From Anthopleura xanthogrammica (lineage: Eukaryota > Cnidaria > Anthozoa > Actiniaria > Actiniidae): DNA of 64,000 nt. The notes beneath the pieces were generated by a model, which was not told the DNA's origin, did no database searches, and saw only the letters and a list, made by a program, of their open reading frames with translations. Position 1 is the first letter of the stretch, and every line of letters begins with the position of its first letter. The stretch lies in contig OZ025213.1 in NCBI GenBank assembly GCA_964019055.1, forward strand, positions 7,676,472-7,740,471, written 5' to 3'. The translations under genes were made by a program, and so were the position numbers. This document shows, one piece after another, positions 1-11,879 of the stretch.

Positions 1-137
1 AGCTGCAAAGTTAGGCACTTTACGATTTTGGAATTTGCCAATTTTGATCACGGAAATGGATTACTGACACGATTCTACCTATACATGGTCACGTTTATCT
101 TGTGAAAATTCGGCAGTCTTCCCCTTGTTTTGGTGCC

Positions 138-149
138 CGCGCATGCGCA
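138..149 (+). promoter_or_regulatory. NRF-1-type palindromic motif, example copy in the forward tract
   Basis: CGCGCATGCGCA matches every position of the published binding consensus of the NRF-1/EWG/P3A2 transcription factor family, YGCGCAYGCGCR. The same 12-mer recurs once per 148 bp in most forward monomers, with some disrupted copies (GCGCCTGCGC near 1327, 2659 and 3103; GCATGGGCAG near 885). The match is seen directly. Binding in this genome is not shown. The motif could equally be an incidental palindrome preserved because the array is homogenised. Confidence 0.45.
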
Positions 150-2516
150 GCTACAAAGTTAGGCACTTTACGATTTTGGAATTTGCCAATTTTGATCACG
201 GAAATGGATTGCTGGCACGATTCTACCTATACATGGTCACGTTTATCTTGTGAAAATTCGGCAGTCTTCCTCTAGTTTTGGTGCCCGCGCATGCGCAGCT
301 ACAAAGATACGCACTTTACGATTTTGGAATTTGCCAATTTTGATCACGGAAATGGATTGCTGGCACGATTCTACCTATACATGGTCACGTTTATCTTGTG
401 AAAATTCGGCAGTCTTCCCCTAGTTTTGGTGCCCCCGCATGCGCAGCTACAAAGTGAGGCACTTTACGATTTTGGAATTTGCCAATTTTGATCACGGAAA
501 TGGATTGCTGGCACGATTCTACCTATACATGGTCACGTTTATCTTGTGAAAATTCGGCAGTCTTCCCCTAGTTTTGGTGCCCGCGCATGCGCAGCTACAA
601 AGATAGGCACTTGAAGATTTTGAAATTTGCCAATTTTGATCACGGAAATGGATTGCTGGCACGATTCTACCTATACATGGTCACGTTTATCTTGTGAAAA
701 TTCGGCAGTCTTCCCCTAGTTTTGGTGCCCGCGCATGCGCAGCTACAAAGATAGGCACTTGAAGATTTTGGAATTTGCCAATTTTGATCACGGAAATGGA
801 TTGCTGGCACGATTCTACCTATACATGGTCACGTTTATCTTGTGAAAATTCGGCAGTCTTCCCCTAGTTTTGGTGCCCGCGCATGGGCAGCTACAAAGAT
901 ACGCACTTTACGATTTTGGAATTTGCCAATTTTGATCACGGAAATGGATTGCTGGCACGATTCTACCTATACATGGTCACGTTTATCTTGTGAAAATTCG
1001 GCAGTCTTCCCCTAGTTTTGGTGCCCGCACATGCGCAGCTGCAAAGTTAGGCACTTTACGATTTTGGAATTTGCCAATTTTGATCACGGAAATGGATTGC
1101 TGGCTCGATTCTACCTATACATGGTCACGCTTATCTTGTGAAAATTCGGCAGTCTTCCCCTAGTTTTGATGCCCGCGCATGCGCAGCTACAAAGTGAGGC
1201 ACTTTACGATTTTGGAATTTGCCAATTTTGATCACGGAAATGGATTGCTGGCACGATTCTACCTATACATGGTCACGCTTATCTTGTGAAAATTCGGCAG
1301 TCTTCCCCTAGTTTTGGTGCCCGCGCCTGCGCAGCTACAAAGTTAGGCACTTTACGATTTTGGAATTTGCCAATTTTGATCACGGAAATGGATTGCTGGC
1401 ACGATTCTACCTATACATGGTCACGTTTATCTTGTGAAAATTCGGCAGTCTTCCCCTAGTTTTGGTGCACGCGCATGCGCAGCTACAAAGTTAGGCACTT
1501 TACGATTTTGGAATTTGCCAATTTTGATCACGGAAATGAATTGCTGGCACGATTCTACCTATACATTGTCACGTTTATCTTGTGAAAATTCGGCAGTCTT
1601 CCCCTAGTTTTGGTGCACGCGCATGCGCAGCTACAAAGTTAGGCACTTTACGATTTTGGAATTTGCCAATTTTGATCACGGAAATGGATTGCTGGCACGA
1701 TTCTACCTATACATGGTCACGTTTATCTTGTGAAAATTCGGCAGTCTTCCCCTAGTTTTGGTGCCCGCGCATGCGCAGCTACAAAGTTAGGCACTTTACG
1801 ATTTTGGAATTTTCCAATTTTGATCACGGAAATGGATTGCTGGCACGATTCTACCTATACATGGTCACGTTTATCTTGTGAAAATTCGGCAGTCTTCCCC
1901 TAGTTTTGGTGCCCGCGCATGCGCAGCTACAAAGATAGGCACTTGAAGATTTTGGAATTTGCCAATTTTGATCACGGAAATGGATTGCTGGCACGATTCT
2001 ACCTATACATGGTCACGTTTATCTTGTGAAAATTCGGCAGTCTTCCCCTAGTTTTGGTGCCCGCGCATGCGCAGCTACAAAGATACGCACTTTACGATTT
2101 TGGAATTTGCAAATTTTGATCACGGAAATGGATTCCTGGCACGATTCTACCTATACATGGTCACGTTTATCTTGTGAAAATTCGGAAGTCTTCCCCTAGT
2201 TTTGGTGCCCGCACATGCGCAGCTGCAAAGTTAGGCACTTTACGATTTTGGAATTTGCCAATTTTGATCACGGAAATGGATTGCTGGCACGATTCTACCT
2301 ATACATGGTCACGCTTATCTTGTGAAAATTCGGCAGTCTTCCCCTAGTTTTGGTGCCCGCGCATGCGCAGCTACAAAGTTAGGCACTTTACGATTTTGGA
2401 ATTTGCCAATTTTGATCACGCAAATGGATTGCTGGCACGATTCTACCTATACATGGTCACGTTTATCTTGTGAAAATTCGGCAGTCTTCCCCTAGTTTTG
2501 GTGCCCGCGCATGCGC

Positions 2517-3404
2517 AGCTACAGAGTTAGGCACTTTACGATTTTGGAATTTGACAATTTTGATCACGGAAATGGATTGCTGGCACGATTCTAACTATAC
2601 ATGGTCACGCTTATCTTGTGAAAATTCGGCAGTCTTCCCCTAGTTTTGGTGCCCGCGCCTGCGCAGCTACAAAGTTAGGCACTTTACGATTTTGGAATTT
2701 GCCAATTTTGATCACGGAAATGGATTGCTGGCACGATTCTACCTATACATGGTCACGTTTATTTAGTGAAAATTCGGCAGTCTTCCCCTAGTTTTGGTGC
2801 CCGCGCATGCGCAGCTACAAAGTTAGGCACTTTACGATTTTGGAATTTGCCAATTTTGATCAGGGAAATGGATTGCTGGCACGATTCTACCTATACATGG
2901 TCACGTTTATCTTGTGAAAATTCGGCAGTCTTCCCCTAGTTTTGGTGCCCGCGCATGCGCAGCTACAGAGTTAGGCACTTTACGATTTTGGAATTTAACA
3001 ATTTTGATCACGGAAATGGATTGCTGGCACGATTCTACCTATACATGGTCACGCTTATCTTGTGAAAATTCGGCAGTCTTCCCCTAGTTTTGGTGCCCGC
3101 GCCTGCGCAGCTACAAAGTTAGGCACTTTACGATTTTGGAATTTGCCAATTTTGATCACGGAAATGGATTGCTGGCACGATTCTACCTATACATGGTCAC
3201 GTTTATCTTGTGAAAATTCGGCAGTCTTCCCCTAGTTTTGGTGCCCGCGCATGCGCAGCTACAAAGTTAGGCACTTTACGATTTTGGAATTTGCCAATTT
3301 TGATCAGGGAAATGGATTGCTGGCACGATTCTACCTATACATTGTCACGTTTATCTTGTGAAAATTCGGCAGTCTTCCCCTAGTTTTGGTGCACGCGCAT
3401 GCGC
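2517..3404 (+). repeat. Trimer higher-order repeat (444 bp x 2) in the forward tract
   Basis: Two adjacent blocks of three monomers, 2517-2960 and 2961-3404, share private variants at 444-bp spacing. These are AGCTACAGAG at 2517 and 2961, the GCGCCTGCGC version of the palindrome at about 2659 and 3103, and GATCAGGG instead of GATCACGG at about 2861 and 3305. The GCGCCTGCGC variant also occurs at about 1327, nine monomers (1332 bp) before the first, so the block has older relatives nearby. The blocks differ by a few substitutions, such as TTATTTAGTG only in the first. This is a local tandem duplication of satellite units and has no coding content. Confidence 0.85.
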
Positions 3405-5182
3405 AGCTACAAAGTTAGGCACTTTACGATTTTGGAATTTGCCAATTTTGATCACGGAAATGGATTGCTGGCACGATTCTACCTATACATGGTCACGTTT
3501 ATCTTGTGAAAATTCGGCAGTCTTCCCCTAGTTTTGGTGCCCGCGCATGCGCAGCTACAAAGTTAGGAACTTTACGATTTTGGAATTTTCCAATTTTGAT
3601 CACGGAAATGGATTGCTGGCACGATTCTACCTATACATGGTCACGTTTATCTTGTGAAAATTCGGCAGTCTTCCCCTAGTTTTGGTGCCCGCGCATGCGC
3701 AGCTACAAAGTTAGGCACTTTACGATTTTGGAATTTGCCAATTTTGAGCACGGAAATGGATTGCTGGCACGATTCTACCTATACATGGTCACGCTTATCT
3801 TGTGAAAATTCGGCAGTCTTCCCCTAGTTTTGGTGCCCGCGCATGCGCAGCTACAAAGTTAGGCACTTTACGATTTTGGAATTTGCCAATTTTGATCACG
3901 GAAATCGATTGCTGGCACGATTCTACCTATACATGGTCACGTTTATCTTGTGAAAATTCGGCAGTCTTCCCCTAGTTTTGGTGCCCGCGCATGCGCAGCT
4001 ACAAAGTTAGGCACTTTACGATTTTGGAATTTGCCAATTTTGATCACGGAAATGGATTGCTGGCACGATTCTACCTATACATGGTCACGTTTATCTTGTG
4101 AAAATTCGGCAGTCTTCCCCTAGTTTTGGTGCCCGCGCATGCGCAGCTACAAAGTTAGGCACTTTACGATTTTGGAATTTGCCAATTTTGATCACGGAAA
4201 TGGATTGCTGGCACAATTCTACCTATACATGGTCACGTTTATCTTGTGAAAATTCGGCAGTCTTCCCCTAGTTTTGGTGCCCGCGCATGCGCAGCTACAA
4301 AGTGAGGCACTTTACGATTTTGGAATTTGCCAATTTTGATCACGGAAATGGATTGCTGGCACGATTCTACCTATACATGGTCACGTTTATCTTGTGAAAA
4401 TTCGGCAGTCTTCCTCTAGTTTTGGTGCCCGCGCATGCGCAGCTACAAAGTTAGGCACTTTACGATTTTTGGAATTTGCCAATTTTGATCACGGAAATGG
4501 ATTACTGGCACGATTCTACCTATACATGGTCACGTTTATCTTGTGAAAATTCGGCAGTCTTCCCCTAGTTTTGGTGCCCGCGCATGCGCAGCTACAAAGT
4601 GAGGCACTTTACGATTTTGGAATTTCCCAATTTTGATCACGGAAATGGATTGCTGGCACGATTCTACCTATACATGGTCACGTTTATCTTGTGAAAATTC
4701 GGCAGTCTTCCTCTAGTTTTGGTGCCCGCGCATGCGCAGCTACAAAGTTAGGCACTTTACGATTTTTGGAATTTGCCAATTTTGATCACGGAAATGGATT
4801 GCTGGCACGATTCTACCTATACATGGTCACGTTTATCTTGTCAAAGTTCGGCAGTCTTCCCCTAGTTTTTGTTTTCGCGCATGCGCAGGTACAAAGTTAG
4901 GCACTTTACGATTTTGGAATTTGACAATTTTGATCACGGAAATCGATTGCTTGCACGATTCTACCTATACAAGGTCACGTTTATCTTGTGAAAATTCGGC
5001 AGTGTTCCCCTAGTTTTTGTGCCCGCACATGCGCAGCTACAAAGTTAGGCACTTTACGATTTTGGAATTTGCCAATTTTGATCACGGAAATGGATTGCTT
5101 GCACGATTCTACCTATACAAGGTCACGTTTATCTTGTGAAAATTCGGCAGTCTTCCCCTAGTTTTGGTGCCCGCGCATGCGC

Positions 5183-6810
5183 AGCTACAAAGTTAGGCAC
5201 TTTACGATTTTGGGATTTGCCAATTTTGATCACGGAAATGGATTGCTGGCACGATTCTACCTATACATGGTCACGTTTATCTTGTGAAAATTCGGCAGTC
5301 TTCCCCTAGTTTTGGTGCCCGCGCATGCGCAGCTACAAAGTGAGGCACTTTACGATTTTGGAATTTGCCAATTTTGATCACGGAAATGGATTGCTGGCAC
5401 GATTCTACCTATACATGGTCACGTTTATCTTGTGAAAATTCGGCAGTCTTCCCCTAGTTTTGGTGCCCGCGCATGCGCAGCTACAAAGTTAGGCACTTTA
5501 CGATTTTGGAATTTGCCAATTTTGATCACGGAAATGGATTGCTGGCACGATTCTACCTATACATGGTCACGTTTATCTTGTGAAAATTCGGCAGTCTTCC
5601 CCTAGTTTTGGTGCCCGCGCATGCGCAGCTACAAAGATACGCACTTTACGATTTTGGAATTTGCCAATTTTGATCACGGAAATGGATTGCTGGCACAATT
5701 CTACCTATACATGGTCACGTTTATCTTGTGAAAATTCGGCAGTCTTCCCCTAGTTTTGGTGCCCGCGCATGCGCAGCTACAAAGTTAGGCACTTTACGAT
5801 TTTGGGATTTGCCAATTTTGATCACGGAAATGGATTGCTGGCACGATTCTACCTATACATGGTCACGTTTATCTTGTGAAAATTCGGCAGTCTTCCCCTA
5901 GTTTTGGTGCCCGCGCATGCGCAGCTACAAAGTGAGGCACTTTACGATTTTTGAATTTGCCAATTTTGATCACGGAAATGGATTGCTGGCACGATTCTAC
6001 CTATACATGGTCACGTTTATCTTGTGAAAATTCGGCAGTCTTCCCCTAGTTTTGGTGCCCGCGCATGCGCAGCTACAAAGTTAGGCACTTTACGATTTTG
6101 GAATTTGCCAATTTTGATCAGGGAAATGGATTGCTGGCACGATTCTACCTATACATGGTCACGTTTATCTTGTGAAAATTCGGCAGTCTTCCCCTAGTTT
6201 TGGTGCCCGCGCATGCGCAGCTACAAAGTTAGGCACTTTACGATTTTGGAATTTGCCAATTTTGATCACGGAAATGGATTGCTGGCACGATTCTACCTAT
6301 ACATGGTCACGTTTATCTTGTGAAAATTCGGCAGTCTTCCCCTAGTTTTGGTGCCCGCGCATGCGCAGCTACAAAGATACGCACTTTACGATTTTGGAAT
6401 TTGCCAATTTTGATCACGGAAATGGATTGCTGGCACAATTCTACCTATACATGGTCACGTTTATCTTGTGAAAATTCGGCAGTCTTCCCCTAGTTTTGGT
6501 GCCCGCGCATGCGCAGCTACAAAGTTAGGCACTTTACGATTTTGGGATTTGCCAATTTTGATCACGGAAATGGATTGCTGGCACGATTCTACCTATACAT
6601 GGTCACGTTTATCTTGTGAAAATTCGGCAGTCTTCCCCTTGTTTTGGTGCCCGCGCATGCGCAGCTACAAAGTGAGGCACTTTACGATTTTGGAATTTGC
6701 CAATTTTGATCACGGAAATGGATTTCTGGCACGATTCTACCTATACATGGTCACGTTTATCTTGTGAAAATTCGGCAGTCTTCCCCTAGTTTTGGTGCCC
6801 GCGCATGCGC
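5183..6810 (+). repeat. 4-mer/5-mer higher-order repeat in the forward tract
   Basis: A monomer with TTTGGGATTTGCC (5211, 5803, 6543) is each time followed by one with the GTGAGGCAC start. The monomer just before the second and third carries GATACGCAC together with GGCACAATT (5693 and 6433). The spacings are 592 bp (5183-5774) and then 740 bp (5775-6514), with a partial third copy to about 6810. The second copy contains an extra monomer with GATCAGGGAA. The length difference of exactly one monomer between neighbouring HOR copies is the signature of unequal exchange in register with the 148-bp period. Confidence 0.8.
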
Positions 6811-7550
6811 AGCTACAAAGTTAGGCACTTTACGATTTTGGAATTTGCCAATTTTGATCACGGAAATGGATTGCTGGCACGATTCTACCTATACATGGTC
6901 ACGTTTATCTTGTGAAAATTCGGCAGTCTTCCCCTAGTTTTGGTGCACGCCCATGCGCAGCTACAAAGTTAGGCACTTTACGATTTTGGAATTTGCCAAT
7001 TTTGATCACGGAAATGGATTGCTGGCACGATTCTACCTATACATGGTCACGTTTATCTTGTGAAAATTCGGCAGTCTTCCCCTAGTTTTGGTGCCCGCGC
7101 ATGCGCAGCTACAAAGTTAGGCACTTTACGATTTTGGAATTTGCCAATTTTGATCACGGAAATGGATTGCTGGCACGATTCTACCTATACATGGTCACGT
7201 TTATCTTGTGAAAATTCGGCAGTCTTCCCCTAGTTTTGGTGCCCGCGCATGCGCAGCTACAAAGATAGGCACTTTACGATTTTGGAATTTGCCAATTTTG
7301 ATCACGGAAATAGATTGCTGGCACGATTCTACCTATACATGGTCACGTTTATCTTGTGAAAATTCGGCAGTCTTCCCCTAGTTTTGGTGCCCGCGCATGC
7401 GCAGCTACAAAGATACGCACTTTACGATTTTGGAATTTGCCAATTTTGATCACGGAAATGGATTGCTGGCACGATTCTACCTATACATTGTCACGTTTAT
7501 CTTGTGAAATTTCGGCAGTCTTCCCCTAGTTTTCGTGCACGCCCATGCGC

Positions 7551-7705
7551 AGCTACAAAGTTAGGCACTTTACGATTTTGGAATCTGCCAATTTTGATCA
7601 CGGAAATGGATTGCTGGCACGATTCTACCTATACATGGTCAAGTTTATCTTGTGAAAATCAAAATTGGCAAATTCCAAAATCGTAAAGTGCCTATCTTTG
7701 TAGCT
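7551..7705. other. Strand-switch (inversion) junction with inverted-repeat arms
   Basis: The forward array is intact to 7659 (ending TGTGAAAAT) and the reverse array begins at 7658 (ATCAAAATTGG). The two tracts share the bases AT at 7658-7659, a 2-bp microhomology. The last forward monomer is cut after 109 bp. Its first 48 bp (7551-7598) pair with 7658-7705 with only two mismatches, around a loop of 59 nt (7599-7657), so the site could form a hairpin or cruciform. The inverted symmetry continues on both sides because the whole arrays face each other. No unique or foreign sequence lies at the breakpoint. The switch is seen directly; how it arose (microhomology-mediated inversion, template switch, or assembly join) is inference. 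Confidence 0.95.
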
Positions 7706-7716
7706 GCGCATGCGCG
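7705..7716 (-). promoter_or_regulatory. NRF-1-type palindromic motif, example copy in the reverse tract
   Basis: TGCGCATGCGCG also satisfies YGCGCAYGCGCR when read on the + strand, so both orientations of the array carry the motif. It recurs about every 148 bp to the end of the window. Disrupted versions travel with particular HOR blocks: GCGCAAGCGC near 20140 and 20584, GCGCCAGCGC near 58310 and 60234, GCGTATGCGC near 29303 and 31228, and GCGCATGTGC near 42034. Function is not shown by the sequence. Confidence 0.45.
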
Positions 7717-8360
7717 GGCACCAAAACTAGGGGAAGACTGCCGAATTTTCACAAGATAAACGTGACCATGTATAGGTAGAATCGTGCCAGCAATCCATTT
7801 CCGTGATCAAAATTGGCAAATTCCAAAATCGTAAAGTGCCTAACTTTGTAGCTGCGCATGGGCGGTTACCAAAACTAGGGGAAGACTGCCGAATTTTCAC
7901 AAGATAAACGTGACCATGTATAGGTAGAATCCTGCCAGCAATCCATTTCCATGATCAAAATTGGGAAATTCCAAAATCGTAAAGTGCCTAACTTTGTAGC
8001 TGCGCATGCGCGGGTACCAAAACTAGGGGAAGACTGCCGAATTTTCACAAGATAAACGTGACCATGTATAGGTAGAATCGTACCAGCAATCCATTTCCGT
8101 GATCAAAATTGGCAAATTCCAAAATCGTAAAGTGCCTATCTTTGTAGCTGCGCATGCGCGGGCACCAAAACTAGGGGAAGACTGCCGAATTTTCACAAGA
8201 TAAACGTGACCATGTATAGGTAGAATCGTGCCAGCAATCCATTTCCGTGATCAAAATTGGCAAATTCCAAAATCGTAAAGTGCCTAACTTTGTAGCTGCG
8301 CATGCGCGGGTACCAAAACTAGGGGAAGACTGCCGAATTTTCACAAGATAAACGTGACCA

Positions 8361-9544
8361 TGTATGGGTGGAATCGTGCCAGTAATCCATTTCCGTGATC
8401 AAAATTGAGAAATTCCAAAATCGTAAATTGCCTAACTTTGTAGCTGCGCATGCGCGGGCACCAAAACTAGGGGAAGACTGCCGAATTTTCACAAGATAAA
8501 CGTGACCATGTATAGTTAGAATCGTGCCAGCAATCCATTTCCGGGATCAAAATTGGCAAATTCCAAAATCGTAAAGTGCCTAACTTTGTAGCTGCGCATG
8601 CGCGGGCACCAAAACTAGGGGAAGACTGCCGAATTTTCACAAGATAAACGTAACCATGTATGGGTGGAATCGTGCCATTAATCCATTTCCGTGATCAAAA
8701 TTGAGAAATTCCAAAATCGTAAAGTGCCTAACTTTGTTGCTGCGCATGCGCGGGCACCAAAACTAGGGGAAGACTGCCGAATTTTCACAAGATAAACGTG
8801 ACCATGTATAGGTAGAATCGTGCCAGCAATCCATTTCCGTGATCAAAATTGGAAAATTCTAAAATCGTAAAGTGCCTAACTTTGTAGCTGCGCATGCGCG
8901 GGCACCAAAACTAGGGGAAGACTGCCGAATTTTCACAAGATAAACGTGACCATGTATGGGTGGAATCGTGCCAGTAATCCATTTCCGTGATCAAAATTGA
9001 GAAATTCCAAAATCGTAAATTGCCTAACTTTGTAGCTGCGCATGCGCGGGCACCAAAACTAGGGGAAGACTGCCGAATTTTCACAAGATAAACGTGACCA
9101 TGTATAGTTAGAATCGTGCCAGCAATCCATTTCCGGGATCAAAATTGGCAAATTCCAAAATCGTAAAGTGCCTAACTTTGTAGCTGCGCATGCGCGGGCA
9201 CCAAAACTAGGGGAAGACTGCCGAATTTTCACAAGATAAACGTAACCATGTATGGGTGGAATCGTGCCATTAATCCATTTCCGTGATCAAAATTGAGAAA
9301 TTCCAAAATCGTAAAGTGCCTAACTTTGTTGCTGCGCATGCGCGGGCACCAAAACTAGGGGAAGACTGCCGAATTTTCACAAGATAAACGTGACCATGTA
9401 TAGGTAGAATCGTGCCAGCAATCCATTTCCGTGATCAAAATTGGAAAATTCTAAAATCGTAAAGTGCCTAACTTTGTAGCTGCGCATGCGCGGGCACCAA
9501 AACTAGGGGAAGACTGCCGAATTTTCACAAGATAAACGTGACCA
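8361..9544 (-). repeat. Tetramer higher-order repeat (592 bp x 2)
   Basis: Two adjacent four-monomer blocks, 8361-8952 and 8953-9544, look identical or nearly so. Shared private variants at exactly 592-bp spacing include TGTATGGGTGG (8361/8953), CGTAACCATG (8649/9241), ACTTTGTTGC (8731/9323) and GGAAAATTCTAAAATCG (about 8851/9443). Two monomers per block have the GGGTGGAATC plus TTGAGAAATTCC type, which is absent from the forward tract. Near-identity suggests a recent duplication, or a recent conversion. Confidence 0.88.
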
Positions 9545-9689
9545 TGTATAGGTAGAATCGTGCCAGCAATCCATTTCCGGGATCAAAATTGGCAAATTCC
9601 AAAATCATAAAGTGCCTAACTTTGTAGCTGCGCATGGGCGGTTACCAAAACTAGGGGAAGACTGCCGAATTTTCACAAGATAAACGTGA

Positions 9690-10577
9690 CCATGTATAGG
9701 TAGAATCCTGCCAGCAATCCATTTCCGTGATCAAAATTGGCAAATTCCAAAATCGTAAAGTGCCTAACTTTGTAGCTGCGCATGCGCGGGTACCAAAACT
9801 AGGGGAAGACTGCCGAATTTTCACAAGATAAACGTGACCATGTATAGGTAGAATCGTGCCAGCAATCCATTTCCGTGATCAAAATTGGCAAATTCCAAAA
9901 TCGTAAAGTGCCTATCTTTGTAGCTGCACATGCGCGGGCACCAAAACTAGGGGAAGACTGCCGAATTTTCACAAGATAAACGTGACCATGTATAGGTAGA
10001 ATCGTGCCAGTAATCCATTTCCGTGATCAAAATTGGCAAATTCCAAAATCGTAAAGTGCCTATCTTTGTAGCTGCGCATGCGCGGGCACCAAAACTAGGG
10101 GAAGACTGCCGAATTTTCACAAGATAAACGTGACCATGTATAGGTAGAATCCTGCCAGCAATCCATTTCCGTGATCAAAATTGGCAAATTCCAAAATCGT
10201 AAAGTGCCTAACTTTGTAGCTGCGCATGCGCGGGTACCAAAACTAGGGGAAGACTGCCGAATTTTCACAAGATAAACGTGACCATGTATAGGTAGAATCG
10301 TGCCAGTAATCCATTTCCGTGATCAAAATTGGCAAATTCCAAAATCGTAAAGTGCCTATCTTTGTAGCTGCACATGCGCGGGCACCAAAACTAGGGGAAG
10401 ACTGCCGAATTTTCACAAGATAAACGTGACCATGTATAGGTAGAATCGTGCCAGCAATCCATTTCCGGGATCAAAATTGGCAAATTCCAAAATCGTAAAG
10501 TGCCTCACTTTGTAGCTGCGCATCCGCGGGCACCAAAACTAGGGGAAGACTGCCGAATTTTCACAAGATAAACGTGA
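9690..10577 (-). repeat. Trimer higher-order repeat (444 bp x about 2)
   Basis: A three-monomer unit is repeated at 444-bp spacing. Shared markers are TCCTGCCAGCAATCC (9706 and 10150), the GCGCGGGTACC palindrome flank (about 9785 and 10229), and TAGCTGCACATG (9921 and 10365). The outer limits are approximate because flanking monomers are close to consensus. A related monomer with TCCTGCCAGCAATCC also lies near 7930. Confidence 0.7.
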
Positions 10578-11879
10578 CCATGTATAGGTAGAATCGTGCC
10601 AGCAATCCATTTCCGGGATCAAAATTGGCAAATTCCAAAATCGTAAAGTGCCTAACTTTGTAGCTGCGCATGCGCGGGCACCAAAACTAGGGGAAGACTG
10701 CCGAATTTTCACAAGATAAACGTGACCATGTATAGGTAGAATCGTGCCAGGAATCCATTTCCGTGATCAAAATTGGCAAATTCCAAAATCGTAAAGTGCC
10801 TTTCTTTGTAGCTGCGCATGCGCGGGCACCAAAACTAGGGGAAGACTGCCGAATTTTCACAAGATAAACGTGACCATGTATAGGTAGAATCGTGCCAGAA
10901 ATCCATTTCCGGGATCAAAATTGGCAAATTCCAAAATCGTAAAGTGCCTATCTTTGTAGCTGCGCATGCGCGGGCACCAAAACTAGGGGAAGACTGCCGA
11001 ATTTTCACAAGATAAACGTGACCATGTATGGGTGGAATCGTGCCAGTAATCCATTTCCGTGATCAAAATTGTGAAATTCCAAAATCGTAAAGTGCCTAAC
11101 TTTGTAGCTGCGCATGCACGGGCACCAAAACTAGGGGAAGACTGCCGAATTTTCACAAGATAAACGTGACCATGTATAGGTAGAATCGTGCCAGCAATCC
11201 ATTTCCGTGATCAAAATTGGCAAATTCCAAAATCGTAAAGTGCCTATCTTTGTAGCTGCGCATGCGCGGGTAACAAAACTAGGGGAAGACTGCCGAATTT
11301 TCACAAGATAAACGTGACCATGTATGGGTGGAATCGTGCCAGTAATCCATTTCCGTGATCAAAATTGAGAAATTCCAAAATCGTAAAGTGCCTAACTTTG
11401 TAGCTGCGCAGCGCGGGCACCAAAACTAGGGGAAGACTGCCGAATTTTCACAAGATAAACGTGACCATGTATAGGTAGAATCGTGCCAGCAATCCATTTC
11501 CGGGATCAAAATTGGCAAATTCTAAAATCGTAAAGTGCCTAACTTTGTAGCTGCGCATGCGCGGGCACCAAAACTAGGGGAAGACTGCCGAATTTTCACA
11601 AGATAAACGTGACCATGTATGGGTGGAATCGTGCCAGTAATCCATTTCCGTGATCAAAATTGAGAAATTCCAAAATCGTAAAGTGCCTAACTTTGTAGCT
11701 GCGCATGCGCGGGCACCAAAACTAGGGGAAGACTGCCGAATTTTCACAAGATAAACGTGACCATGTATAGGTAGAATCGTGCCAGCAATCCATTTCCGGG
11801 ATCAAAATTGGCAAATTCCAAAATCGTAAAGTGCCTAACTTTGTAGCTGCGCATGCGCGGGTACCAAAACTAGGGGAAG

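Larger units (their letters stand above)
1..7659 (+). repeat. 148-bp satellite array, forward-oriented tract
   Basis: About 51.7 head-to-tail copies of a 148-bp monomer. Taking AGCTACAAAG as the arbitrary start, copies begin at 1, 149, 297 and so on, exactly every 148 bp up to 4441. A consensus-like copy lies at 1629-1776. Two single-base insertions (a run of four T extended to five, near 4470 and 4766) shift the phase by +2, so later copies begin at 5183, 5331 up to 7551. Copies differ by scattered substitutions, for example GATACGCAC versus GTTAGGCAC near the start, CACGCTTATC versus CACGTTTATC, and GGTGCACGCGC versus GGTGCCCGCGC. The tract begins before the window and stops inside a monomer at the strand switch. 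The direct periodicity is seen in the sequence. Its role as heterochromatic satellite is inferred from size and homogeneity. No unique sequence interrupts it. Confidence 0.97.

Noticed and set aside
7599..7657. The hairpin at the junction as a terminator or regulatory RNA structure
   Set aside because: The inverted symmetry is a by-product of two facing satellite arrays and continues for kilobases. No transcription unit is present for it to act on.
4691..7686. Open reading frames of 60-99 codons on the + strand, sharing repeated peptides
   Set aside because: They are readings of the satellite itself. Because 148 is not a multiple of 3, the frame rotates each monomer, and the same peptides recur in every frame. 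No codon-use pattern or conserved domain is seen, and all end within about two monomers. The frame at 7504-7686 simply runs across the inversion junction.
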